Positions 7,351-15,281 of a DNA stretch of 44,514 bases are shown here, one piece after another. Under the pieces are notes generated by a model that had not been told where the DNA came from, searched no databases, and saw nothing but the letters and a program-made list of their open reading frames with translations. The DNA comes from Pseudomonadota bacterium (lineage in GTDB: Bacteria; Chloroflexota; Ktedonobacteria; Ktedonobacterales; JADMIN01): assembly GCA_021324535.1 (NCBI GenBank), contig JAJPIU010000023.1, positions 1 to 44,514 of the forward strand, in the 5' to 3' direction. A program made the translations under genes and the position numbers. The number at the start of each line of letters is the position of its first letter. Within the stretch, counting starts at the first letter, position 1.

Positions 7351-9072
7351 TCACTCCCACTCTATCGTAGCAGGCGGCTTGCTGGTGATGTCATACACCA
7401 CACGATTGACGCCCGCTACCTCGTTGACGATGCGATTCGCCATGCGCCCCAACACCTCGTAGGGTAGGCGCGCCCAATCCGCTGTCATAAAGTCGCCTGT
7501 GGTGACGGCGCGGATGGCCACCATGTGGGCGTAGGTACGCCCGTCACCCATCACACCGACGCTGCGCACGGGCGTCAGCACGGCGAACGCCTGGCCGATC
7601 TGCCGATAGAGTCCGGCGTTGCGCAGCTCCTCGATCACAATGCTGTCGGCATGCCGCAGTGTATCGAGCCGCTCACGCGTGACCTCGCCCACCACGCGGA
7701 TCGCCAGCCCAGGGCCTGGGAAGGGATGACGCCAGACCCAGTCTTCGGGCAGGCCAAGCTCGCTACCTACCTGACGCACCTCGTCCTTGAAGAGGTAGCG
7801 CAGCGGCTCGACCACCGCGAACCCCATCTGCTCAGGCAGTCCGCCCACATTGTGATGCGTCTTGATCTTCTGCGCAGCGTTGGCGTCGTGTGCGCTGGCG
7901 CTCTCGATCACATCGGGATAGAGCGTGCCCTGCGCCAGGAAGCCAATCTCTCCATCGGCGTTGAGCCTGGTCGCCTCGGCCTCGAAGACGCGCACAAACT
8001 CTTCCCCGATGATGCGCCGCTTCCTCTCAGGATCGGTCACGCCCGCCAGCCGCGCCAGAAAGCGTTCACTAGCGTCCACCGTGACCAGCGGAATATGCAG
8101 ATGCGAGCGAAATGTCTCGGCGACCTGTTCTGGCTCGCCTGCGCGCATACAGCCGGTATCCACAAACACACAGGTCAGCCGGTTGCCAATCGCCTTGTGA
8201 ACGAGCAGCGCCGCGACTGCCGAATCTACGCCGCCGGAAAGACCGCAGATGACGCGCCCGTTGCCCACCTGCGCCTGAATGCGCGCCACTGCCTCTTCGA
8301 TGAATGCGCCGGTTGTCCAGCTTGGGCTGAGACCACAGACGCGATAGAGGAAGTTTTCGAGCATCTGCGATCCCTGAGGTGTGTGGTTGACCTCTGGGTG
8401 AAACTGGATGCCGATATGGCCATGTGTATCGCTCATGGCGGCCAGCGCGCCTGAGCCTGAGCGCGCCACCACCTCAAAGCCGGGCGGCAGTTCGCCGACG
8501 CTATCGCCGTGGCTCATCCACACAGGGATGCCTGCGCCGCTGGCAGGCGCGACCCCCGCGAAGAGCGCATCGGGCGCACCTGTGTCATCCGATGTGTGAG
8601 CCTCGCCTGTGGAGGGCGTCAGGTAGATGTCGGCGGGGCCGTACTCGCGCCGTCCGGTGTGCGGTTCAACGCGCCCGCCCATCTGATGGGCCAGCAATTG
8701 CATCCCATAGCAGATACCAAGCACAGGCAGGTCGCTTTCGAGAATCGCCTGATCTACCTTACGTGCGCCTTCATCATAGACGCTATCCGGCCCACCGGAG
8801 AGGATGACACCACGCGCGCCCAAGCGCCGCAGGTCATCCAGTGTGGTGGTGGCTGGTAACAGTTCACAGTAGACATGACACTCACGTACACGGCGGGCGA
8901 TCAGGCGGCTATATTGTGAACCGTAATCGAGGATGGCTACCATTGCGCGCGGTTGGCCCTCGTTCGATTCACTCGATGTAGCGCCTTGGGGCTGCGCGGT
9001 GAAAATGGTTTGTAATGTTTCGGTCGTTTCGGTCGTTTCAGTCGTTTCGGTCGTCGCGCTCATGCTGCTCAT
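7351..9072 (-). CDS. guaA: GMP synthase (glutamine-hydrolysing)
   Basis: 573 residues. It converts XMP to GMP with ATP and glutamine. The N-terminal class I amidotransferase runs from [20 protein letters not shown] (about 46-65), with the Cys nucleophile in [16 protein letters not shown] and the His-Glu pair in [11 protein letters not shown]. The ATP-pyrophosphatase domain starts at [20 protein letters not shown] (PP-loop SGGVDS). The C-terminal dimerisation domain is complete and ends [10 protein letters not shown], the canonical terminus. The first ~43 residues are an unusual Thr/Glu-rich lead-in encoded by four 9-bp repeats (9010-9050). Start candidates are ATG 9072, ATG 9063 (better spacing to GGGGG) and the internal Met just before VAILDYG. 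It leads a six-gene operon. Confidence 0.95.
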   Translation of the reverse strand: MSSMSATTETTETTETTETLQTIFTAQPQGATSSESNEGQPRAMVAILDYGSQYSRLIARRVRECHVYCELLPATTTLDDLRRLGARGVILSGGPDSVYDEGARKVDQAILESDLPVLGICYGMQLLAHQMGGRVEPHTGRREYGPADIYLTPSTGEAHTSDDTGAPDALFAGVAPASGAGIPVWMSHGDSVGELPPGFEVVARSGSGALAAMSDTHGHIGIQFHPEVNHTPQGSQMLENFLYRVCGLSPSWTTGAFIEEAVARIQAQVGNGRVICGLSGGVDSAVAALLVHKAIGNRLTCVFVDTGCMRAGEPEQVAETFRSHLHIPLVTVDASERFLARLAGVTDPERKRRIIGEEFVRVFEAEATRLNADGEIGFLAQGTLYPDVIESASAHDANAAQKIKTHHNVGGLPEQMGFAVVEPLRYLFKDEVRQVGSELGLPEDWVWRHPFPGPGLAIRVVGEVTRERLDTLRHADSIVIEELRNAGLYRQIGQAFAVLTPVRSVGVMGDGRTYAHMVAIRAVTTGDFMTADWARLPYEVLGRMANRIVNEVAGVNRVVYDITSKPPATIEWE

Positions 9073-9146
9073 GCCCCCGCTGCTCTGTCTCTGAATGAGC
9101 CTCTATTGGCGTATGGCGTAAAGGTACATCTTCTCGCTCACTCTCA

Positions 9147-9176
9147 ATTATCGCCGATGGGCGCGCTTGAGAGCAA
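9147..9176 (-). promoter_or_regulatory. Promoter of the guaA operon
   Basis: On the minus strand TTGCTC (9171-9176) is followed after 18 bases by GATAAT (9147-9152). The element is about 75 bases before the guaA start and back-to-back with the infC promoter; the two -35 boxes are only 18 bases apart. Confidence 0.55.
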
Positions 9177-9194
9177 ATCAAGGGACGCTCGCCC

Positions 9195-9224
9195 TTGCCG
9201 GATTGGCGCGCGATGTGCTACACT
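9195..9224 (+). promoter_or_regulatory. Promoter of infC
   Basis: TTGCCG (9195-9200), 18-base spacer, TACACT (9219-9224) preceded by TG at 216-217 of the kilobase (9216-9217), i.e. an extended -10. It predicts a leader of about 170 bases before the AUC start, long enough for control of infC translation. Confidence 0.55.
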
Positions 9225-9399
9225 ACCGCATATCAAACGTATACATACTGAAGCCTGGCGCAATTCGCCCTGTATGAGATCTTATCAGGAAGCGAGAAGC
9301 GATCAGGCCAGCGTTGTTGACCAGGGTGGCGCCGCTCAACCGGACGGCTGGCGCTGCGCCACCGGGCCAAATACCATCCAAAACAATGGAGGCTATTGT

Positions 9400-10335
9400 A
9401 TCAACAGAGACTTTCGGGGAGACCCCCGCGACAACCGCTCCCGCGAAACACGAGTAAATGAGCGCATCCGGGCGCGCGAGGTACGGCTGATTGACGAAGA
9501 CGGGCAGATGATCGGTGTGATGTCTTCGGGGCAGGCGCTCAACCTTGCGCGCGAGCGTAACCTCGATCTCGTCGAGGTGTCGCCGATGGCGAATCCGCCT
9601 GTCTGCAAACTGATGGACTATGGGCGGTTCAAGTATGAGCAGGCCAAGAAGGAGAATGAGGCCCGCAAGCACCAAAAAACCACCGAACTCAAGGAAATCC
9701 GCATGCGTCCGCGCACAGACGAACACGATCTTGGCGTGAAGGTGCGCAAGATCGAAGAGTTCCTGGGCGAGGGCGACAAGGTTAAGGTTGGCGTGATCTT
9801 CCGTGGCCGAGAAATGGCGCACCCAGAGCTTGGGCGACAGTTGCTCGAACGGGTGATCGCCGCGATGAAGGCCGTCGCCGTGCTGGAACGCCCTCCGATC
9901 ATGGAAGGCAAGATGATGTCCATGATCATGACGCGCGCTCCCGGCTGGGAACCTGCTAGGAAAGAGGCGCCTGAGGCTCGCGAGCGGAAGAAGCACGGCG
10001 GCCAGGATGGCAAGAATGCGCCTGCCGCAGCGCAGGCAGCGCCTTTAGAAGTTGCGGAACCTGCTGGCGGCGCTTCTGCTGCGCCTGTGGCTGAGGTCGC
10101 TGAGAGCGCCGAGACGCCAGCGCCGCCCGTCGCCGATGTAGAGACGGCGCCTGCCTTAGAAGCGCCAGAGGCTAACGCTGAGGCCACAGAAAACGCTGAA
10201 CAACCTGAGGCCAGCGCCACACCAGCGCCAGCCACGGAAGCCACAGCGGCGCCCGATGCTACTGAGCCAACTGTGACGGGCCGCCCAAAGACGACATCCA
10301 CACGCACGCGCCGGGCGCCCGCAGGCGCGCATTAA
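9400..10335 (+). CDS. infC: Translation initiation factor IF-3, predicted AUC start, long C-terminal tail
   Basis: 311 residues from the proposed start. IF-3 binds the 30S subunit and checks start codon and initiator tRNA. The N-domain reads RVNERIRAREVRLIDEDGQM with LVEVSPMANPPVCKLMDYGR. The C-domain has KEIRMRPRTDEHDLGVKVRK and DKVKVGVIFRGREMAHPELG, ending near PGWE (residue ~181). The remaining ~128 residues are Ala/Pro/Glu/Thr-rich with a basic end (RPKTTSTRTRRAPAGAH). A start at ATC 9400-9402 is chosen because GGAGG (9388-9392) sits 7 bases upstream and no in-frame ATG/GTG/TTG lies nearby. Rare AUU/AUC/AUA starts are known for infC and allow autoregulation. rpmI and rplT do not follow; a terminator does. 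Confidence 0.88.
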   Translation: MNRDFRGDPRDNRSRETRVNERIRAREVRLIDEDGQMIGVMSSGQALNLARERNLDLVEVSPMANPPVCKLMDYGRFKYEQAKKENEARKHQKTTELKEIRMRPRTDEHDLGVKVRKIEEFLGEGDKVKVGVIFRGREMAHPELGRQLLERVIAAMKAVAVLERPPIMEGKMMSMIMTRAPGWEPARKEAPEARERKKHGGQDGKNAPAAAQAAPLEVAEPAGGASAAPVAEVAESAETPAPPVADVETAPALEAPEANAEATENAEQPEASATPAPATEATAAPDATEPTVTGRPKTTSTRTRRAPAGAH

Positions 10336-10381
10336 GCATTTAAGCCATTAAGCGTTAAACACCAGCGTATTGACCGACGCC

Positions 10382-10431
10382 AGGCATGAACCTCTGTCGA
10401 ACCAATTCTCGCAGGTTCATGCCTTTCTTTT
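10382..10431 (+). terminator. Rho-independent terminator of infC
   Basis: A perfect 12-bp stem (AGGCATGAACCT at 10382-10393 with AGGTTCATGCCT at 10413-10424), a 19-base loop, and the U-rich run TTCTTTT (10425-10431). It is 46 bases after the infC stop, so infC is transcribed alone. Confidence 0.85.
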
Positions 10432-10453
10432 GCCGCGAAGAGCAATCTGGCGC

Positions 10454-11836
10454 TTACGCGCCGGGCAGCGCAAAGGCCGTCACGGTGATCATCGCGTAAA
10501 ACGCCAGCAGTTGCGCGCCCTCCAGCCAGGAGGTCTCGCCATCGAGATTGACCAGCGCATAGACGAACGTGACCAGTCCCACCACGATCAGTTCCAGCGC
10601 AGGAAAGATCAACGTCATTGGCGCAGTCAGCCCACCAAGCGAAAGGAAGTAGGCGATGAAGACAAGCAGCGGGGCGACGAACAGCGGCACCTGCACGCTT
10701 GACCCCGCCGCGATCTCCATCGCGCCTTCCATATCACGCTTCCAACTCAGTTGGATGGCCTCGAGGATTTCGCCAAAGTTGCAGATGATGGGGAAGATGA
10801 TCAATCCAACCGAGAGCGGTGTGAGCGCCGTCTCCTGGATCACCGGCTCGGTCACGGTCGTCAGCGTATAGCACATCCCCACCGTGATCAGGGTGACAAT
10901 GGTGAAGCCAAGCGTCGCCAACACAAACAGGCCGCCGCTGCGTTTCCGGCGTTCCAGGCGTTCCTGTTCTGCCTTCTCTTCCGCCAGCCTTTTCGCTTCC
11001 AGTTCTCTTTCTCGCTCCATGCGCTCTTCGCGTGCGGCGGTCATGATCTCTTCTTCATGCCGCTTGTGGCCCTCATGACCTTCGTGGCCCTCACCATGTT
11101 CGCTATGTTCGCCATGTTCGCCATGTTTCGCATGTTCCGCAGCATGATGTTCTGTAAGATGCTCTGCCGAGGCTCTCCCTACGGTGGCTTCACCTTCCCC
11201 TGCCCCGGCGGCGGGAGCTGGTTTCTCGCCCCACTTGAAGATGCTCGAGCCGACATAGGCGATGTAGCTGACGATCAGAATACCGCCGACGACCAGGCTG
11301 ACATTCGTCTCGGCGGAACGTAAGGCGCCGCCGGTGAGCCGTGAGAACGAGGTAGCCAGCGTGGGAAGCGCCAACCCTACCACCGCCAGCGCCAGCATCG
11401 AGGCGTACCCTGCCGCCTGCTCTTTGTCGAAACGCAGGCGCCCGTGGCGATAGGCGCCGATGAACGTGGCGATCCCCAGCGTGAACAAGACATTATTGAT
11501 GACGGAGCCAATCAGCAATCCCCGCACCACCAGGAAGTTATCGGTTTGATAGATAGGGTTCAGGATGCCCTGCACGAAGAGCAAGACACCAATTGCCAGT
11601 TCAGGCACGTTACTCAGCGAGGCGTCCAGCAGGCCCTTGACCAGTGGGCTAAGGTATTCCGAGAGCGACTCGGTGACATCGCCACTCAGTTGCGCCAGGG
11701 GGATCAGCGCAACCAGCGAGAGCGCAAAAACCCAGACGTTATAGCGCCCGGCGGACGCGGTGAATGTGTTCTCGTACCACATGACGCCCGCCGCAGGAAT
11801 AGCGAGCAATGCAGGATACCACCATTTTATTTTCAT
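10454..11836 (-). CDS. CaCA-type cation/proton exchanger with His-rich cytoplasmic insert
   Basis: About 460 residues. There are two homologous halves of about five helices each. The first half has the alpha-1-like segment SNVPELAIGVLLFVQGILNP with GLLIGSVINNVLFTLGIATF; the second has FPIICNFGEILEAIQLSW and GSSVQVPLFVAPLLVF. These are the conserved repeats that bind cations in Ca2+/H+ exchangers of the CAX group. Between the halves lies a long cytoplasmic loop: a His-rich stretch (EHAKHGEHGEHSEHGEGHEG and more) followed by a charged coiled coil (REERMERERELEAKRLAEEK). Standard CAX proteins have only a short acidic loop. The start is taken at ATG 11836, just before the first helix; TTG 11884 and ATG 11869 are alternatives. 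Role: export or sequestration of Ca2+ or a transition metal. Confidence 0.82.
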   Translation of the reverse strand: MKIKWWYPALLAIPAAGVMWYENTFTASAGRYNVWVFALSLVALIPLAQLSGDVTESLSEYLSPLVKGLLDASLSNVPELAIGVLLFVQGILNPIYQTDNFLVVRGLLIGSVINNVLFTLGIATFIGAYRHGRLRFDKEQAAGYASMLALAVVGLALPTLATSFSRLTGGALRSAETNVSLVVGGILIVSYIAYVGSSIFKWGEKPAPAAGAGEGEATVGRASAEHLTEHHAAEHAKHGEHGEHSEHGEGHEGHEGHKRHEEEIMTAAREERMERERELEAKRLAEEKAEQERLERRKRSGGLFVLATLGFTIVTLITVGMCYTLTTVTEPVIQETALTPLSVGLIIFPIICNFGEILEAIQLSWKRDMEGAMEIAAGSSVQVPLFVAPLLVFIAYFLSLGGLTAPMTLIFPALELIVVGLVTFVYALVNLDGETSWLEGAQLLAFYAMITVTAFALPGA

Positions 11837-12189
11837 GGGAAACGCCGAATCCCTTTCCAGATGAAGCATGAATGCAAGTTGCAAGGCGCCTCGTCATTGC
11901 AGCGCTGTGGCGTCTGAGCGCCAAACACAAGCGATCGGTATGGGCGCGCTATGCCAAGCACAATAGTATCATATCTACGCTAGCCGCTCTAGAGATTTTA
12001 TTACTTTTGGCGCCGCTTTCCTCCTTGCGCGAGCAATGGACTGGCCCGCTCGGTGTTTCTGCCGGGCGTCAATCGCATGTCAATCGCATGTCAATCGCAT
12101 GTCAATCGCATGTCAATCGCATCTACATGGAGCCTTTTCTGACGACCTGCGCAACCACTCATATGCGCACATCGTTTGTGTAGACATGA
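11837..12189. other. Intergenic region between the exchanger and the YtxH-like gene
   Basis: No convincing gene is seen on either strand. The stretch holds the upstream region of the exchanger (minus strand), an A/T-rich segment around 11990-12010, and the 11-bp tandem array at 12068-12122. Confidence 0.5.
12068..12122 (+). repeat. Five tandem copies of an 11-bp unit
   Basis: The unit GTCAATCGCAT is repeated five times without mismatch and without gaps (12068-12078, 79-89, 90-100, 101-111, 112-122). It lies about 95 bases upstream of the promoter of the YtxH-like gene. A period of 11 bases is close to one DNA helical turn, so equivalent bases would face the same side. Confidence 0.95.
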
Positions 12190-12215
12190 TTGTATAGCAC
12201 GGTAGGCATGCAATG

Positions 12216-12224
12216 TGCTAGACT
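12216..12224 (+). promoter_or_regulatory. Extended -10 promoter of the YtxH-like gene
   Basis: TG (12216-12217), C, then TAGACT (12219-12224). It is about 59 bases before the ATG. No good -35 is visible, as expected for some extended -10 promoters. It is identical in nine bases (TGCTAGACT) to the elements at 29014 and, on the minus strand, at 33422. Confidence 0.45.
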
Positions 12225-12282
12225 ATGTTGCGCCTGCGATCAGGCGATTGTACCTAGCGACAGACAACTCTGGAGGAGACTC

Positions 12283-12561
12283 ATGAAACGGATACTGTTG
12301 GCGCTTGCGGCGGGAGCCGCCCTCGCATATTTCCTCGATCCCGACAACGGTGCACAGCGCCGTGAGCGCGCTCGCACCTGGATCGCCGACAATCTCAACG
12401 AAGACACCTGGCGTCAGGCGCGCGAGATCACCACATCGCAAACACAGTGGCTGAGCCAGCGCATCGGCGAACTGCGCGACGCCGCGCGTGGTGGGTCTGC
12501 TGACGAGCAGCCGACAACTACCACGACCCCAGCGGTTGATCGCACTCCGGCGGGTGTCTAA
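12283..12561 (+). CDS. Small YtxH-like protein
   Basis: 92 residues starting MKRILLALAAGAALAYFLDP, preceded by GGAGGAGA at a good distance. One short hydrophobic segment (residues 4-19) is followed by DPDNGAQRRERARTWI, the DP-x-x-G-x-x-R-R-x-x-x-R pattern seen in YtxH-domain and related small membrane proteins. Then comes an amphipathic region that may form a coiled coil and a disordered Thr/Pro tail (EQPTTTTTPAVDRTPAGV). Members are membrane-anchored and linked to envelope stress, but their biochemical function is unclear. An upstream in-frame extension to 12190 exists; it contains the promoter and is not expected to be translated. Confidence 0.7.
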   Translation: MKRILLALAAGAALAYFLDPDNGAQRRERARTWIADNLNEDTWRQAREITTSQTQWLSQRIGELRDAARGGSADEQPTTTTTPAVDRTPAGV

Positions 12562-12704
12562 CCCACGCCCGACCTAAGGATAAGCGTGGTGTGGGGGCTG
12601 CTCGATGTCCTGCGGCAAGTGGCGCCAGGCGTAACACGTCGCCCCTGTCAGCCGTACTCATGTATGGTGACGGCAGATTTCAGCCAGGAGGGAGGGCGTG
12701 AGCA

Positions 12705-14327
12705 GTGATGCGTGATACAGCCTTTGGCGGCTCGGATGGATCGAATAGATCGGACGGGCAAGGTGAGGCGGAATCGGGCAAGCCGACGCAGCCGACGCGG
12801 TTGTATGCAGAGCCGCGCGCCGATGCCGCCGAGGCGCTTCCGCCCGCGCATCCCCCCACGCCCATTTCGCAGCGCGCAGTCATTCCCACGCCGGTAGACC
12901 GTGGCCGCACCCAACCAGCGGATCCCGTAGCGCCCAATCGGGCGAATCAGGCCGGATATGGCGGGCGTTATCCCGTCCCTGCGCAAGTGGGAAACGGCGA
13001 CGCCGAAACCATACGAACGGAGCAGCCACAGCCACACCCACAGCTTCCCCCAACTGAAGCGACACTGTTTCGTCCACTGCCGCCGGGCGCTGATGTGCCT
13101 GCTTTCATGGCGCCTACATCTGCGCCTACAGGCGTCACTACCCCCCATACTCCCACGTATTCTCCTTCTCACATGTCCGCCTCCGCAGATCGGCCCGCGC
13201 CTTATCTCACCGTCCCGCCAGAGCGGACGCGGCGCTCGCGCGCAGGGTTGGTATTCGCCGGTTCAGTTGCGCTGCTGGCGTTGCTCCTGGCTGGCGCTGG
13301 CTTTCTTGCCTTCTCCTACCTGCCAACCGGGCCAATGCGCGCCTTCTGCGCCGATCTGACGGCCCAACACTATAGCGACGCCTATGCCCTGACCGATCAG
13401 CGTTTTCAATCGCTCTACAGCCAGCAGCAATTTACGCAGGATATGACCACGCTCGACCTTGCGGAGGGGACGGCGACCGTCTGTCAGAGCGCCGTTCCGC
13501 TGGCGTTTACAGCGGTTCCCCTGGGCAGCTCCCAGTTCAGCGCACGCATCACCCGTCAGGCGCATGGCGCTAGGCGCAACTTTCCGGGCGATCTCACAGT
13601 GGCCTATCATGATGGCTGGCAGATTGACGCTCTCGCTACATCGCTGCTTGGCGTGAACTTTGGCGCGCTTGACGCTATAGACGGCTATTGCGCAGCCCTG
13701 CGTAGCCAGAACTATCAGCGAGCCTATCAGTTGCTTGGGACGACAGCTCAGACGTCCGTCACAGCAAACGCCTACACGACCACCGAGCGCCTGCACGATC
13801 TGATCAGTGGGACGATCACCTCCTGCGGCGTTGTAGCGGTTGGGCAGAAGAACACCGATACCCAGGCCAATCTGACACTCGGCGTTACCCGTCGCGTGGC
13901 GGGCGCGATACAAGGTAACGTGACACTCACCTTCACTGGCAGCGTATGGACACTTGGCGCAATCCCCACGCAGGCCGAAGGGCCGGATGTCGGGCCGTAC
14001 CTTGTTGGCCAGCAATTTTGCGCCGACCTGGCCGCGAACCGCTTTGATGAAGCCTACAACCTGTTTACCCCGCAATATCAGGCCGCCAACCCCAGGGCGC
14101 AGTTTGTGAGCGCCTTCGAGTCAGGTCGCTCCCAGGGCATCTCCTATAGCTGCGATACCCCCGACTTCACTACCTACCGCGTGACGGGCGACAGCGCCAG
14201 CTATGTCGTTCCCTTCGTTGAGACGCTCGACGGCATCGCCATCCCGGCCAACGATACGCTCTCCTTCGCGTTGCAAAGCAATGGGCAATGGCTGATCAGC
14301 AATAGTGATGTGCAATCGCCGTTCTAA
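12705..14327 (+). CDS. Membrane-anchored protein with three cysteine-paired repeats (unknown function)
   Basis: 540 residues, GTG (12705) or ATG (12708) start, after the strong AGGAGGGAGGG at 12686-12696. Residues 1-170 are Pro/Ala/Thr-rich and disordered. Basic RRSR and one helix follow (AGLVFAGSVALLALLLAGAG, about residues 180-204), so the rest is outside the cell. The outer part contains three similar ~110-residue modules, starting FCADLTAQHYSDAYALTDQ, YCAALRSQNYQRAYQLLGT and FCADLAANRFDEAYNLFTPQ. Each has one Cys at the start and a second about 50 residues later (TVCQS, ITSCG, SYSCD), followed by beta-strand-rich sequence. This matches a DUF4878/NTF2-like fold repeated three times, each probably closed by a disulfide. 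A lipid, peptide or protein-binding role is possible, but function is not assigned. Confidence 0.75.
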   Translation: MMRDTAFGGSDGSNRSDGQGEAESGKPTQPTRLYAEPRADAAEALPPAHPPTPISQRAVIPTPVDRGRTQPADPVAPNRANQAGYGGRYPVPAQVGNGDAETIRTEQPQPHPQLPPTEATLFRPLPPGADVPAFMAPTSAPTGVTTPHTPTYSPSHMSASADRPAPYLTVPPERTRRSRAGLVFAGSVALLALLLAGAGFLAFSYLPTGPMRAFCADLTAQHYSDAYALTDQRFQSLYSQQQFTQDMTTLDLAEGTATVCQSAVPLAFTAVPLGSSQFSARITRQAHGARRNFPGDLTVAYHDGWQIDALATSLLGVNFGALDAIDGYCAALRSQNYQRAYQLLGTTAQTSVTANAYTTTERLHDLISGTITSCGVVAVGQKNTDTQANLTLGVTRRVAGAIQGNVTLTFTGSVWTLGAIPTQAEGPDVGPYLVGQQFCADLAANRFDEAYNLFTPQYQAANPRAQFVSAFESGRSQGISYSCDTPDFTTYRVTGDSASYVVPFVETLDGIAIPANDTLSFALQSNGQWLISNSDVQSPF

Positions 14328-14388
14328 ATACATTACATTGGATATACCCGCGACAAACAGGGGATAAATACGTTTGCGTGTTGTGGCA

Positions 14389-14397
14389 TGGTATGAT
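14389..14397 (+). promoter_or_regulatory. Extended -10 promoter of the tryptophan dioxygenase gene
   Basis: TG (14389-14390), G, then TATGAT (14392-14397). It lies about 39 bases before the ATG at 14436. No strong -35 is seen. Confidence 0.4.
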
Positions 14398-14435
14398 GGA
14401 AGTACCTATCTTACCAACAAGGAGGGGATTTGACC

Positions 14436-15245
14436 ATGAGTGTCAAGCTACCCTGTGGCCACACCGTTGTGGACGCCAACCAGACACACTATTGTAGCTA
14501 TCTGCGCGTGGATGAAGTGCTTGCGCAGCAGTCGTCGGATGACGAATTGGGACATCCCGACGAGCGTTTGTTCATCACCACACATCAGGCGTTCGAGCTG
14601 TGGTTCCGGCAAATCCTGTTTGACATGCGCCATACCATTGCCGCGCTCGACGCCGACAATGTAGGGCTTGCGATCAGCCTGACCCAGCGTATTACCCGTA
14701 TCGTCGGGCTGTTCACCCCTATGCTGCATGTCCTGGAAACAATGGCTCCAAGCGACTTTCTGGTGTTTCGTAGCGGCCTTGCCCCGGCCAGCGGCTCCGA
14801 GAGCCAGCAGTTTCGCGAGCTTGAATTGCTGGCGGGCCTGCGTGATCCGGCGTATCTGCGCCAACTGCATGCGCCGCTTTCCGAGGCCGCCGACGGCGTG
14901 CCCGTCACCATCTGGACAGAGCGTCTGCAAGCAGCGTTTGACGCGCGTTCGCTCAACGATGCGCTGACCGATCTGCTGGCGCGGCATGGCGTCTCCGTCC
15001 AGGATCTCTACGTCGTCTCACCAGCGCCGAATCCCCATAGTGAGTTGTTTCTGCTGGCCGAGGCCCTGCTCGACTTTGACGAAGCGTTCGCCTCATGGCG
15101 CTATACGCATGCGCGGATGGCCGAGCGGGCGATTGGACACGACACAGCCGGAACTGGTCATACTACTGGCGTGCGCTACCTGGATCGCGCCGCCAATCGT
15201 CCGCACTTCTTCCCTGCGCTCTGGCAGGCCCGCAACACCATGTAA
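14436..15245 (+). CDS. kynA: Tryptophan 2,3-dioxygenase
   Basis: 269 residues. This cytoplasmic haem enzyme oxidises L-tryptophan to N-formylkynurenine. Motifs in order: THQAFELWFRQILFDMRHTI (substrate-pocket His-Gln and E-L-W), DFLVFRSGLAPASGSESQQF followed by RELE, SWRYTHARMAERAIG with the predicted proximal haem His, GTGHTTGVRYLDRAANRPHF and FFPALWQAR. In the usual GTGGSxG loop the second glycine pair reads GTGHTTG, a substitution close to the substrate carboxylate site. The ATG at 14436 follows GGAGGGG well; an in-frame TTG two codons earlier is less likely. No other kynurenine-pathway gene is nearby, so the product may feed NAD synthesis or catabolism encoded elsewhere. Confidence 0.9.
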   Translation: MSVKLPCGHTVVDANQTHYCSYLRVDEVLAQQSSDDELGHPDERLFITTHQAFELWFRQILFDMRHTIAALDADNVGLAISLTQRITRIVGLFTPMLHVLETMAPSDFLVFRSGLAPASGSESQQFRELELLAGLRDPAYLRQLHAPLSEAADGVPVTIWTERLQAAFDARSLNDALTDLLARHGVSVQDLYVVSPAPNPHSELFLLAEALLDFDEAFASWRYTHARMAERAIGHDTAGTGHTTGVRYLDRAANRPHFFPALWQARNTM

Positions 15246-15281
15246 GATACCCAACACGATGTAGCAGAGGATGATCAATTC

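Noticed and set aside
7525-8454. A 309-residue plus-strand ORF
   Set aside because: Entirely antisense to guaA, no recognisable motif and His/Arg-rich composition typical of shadows.
9073-9399. Purine riboswitch upstream of guaA or infC
   Set aside because: The conserved purine-aptamer core (TATA-stem with GTCT and CTAC loops) is not present on either strand; only promoters are seen.
12068-12122. CRISPR-like array
   Set aside because: Units are 11 bp, directly adjacent, with no spacers and no cas genes in the window.
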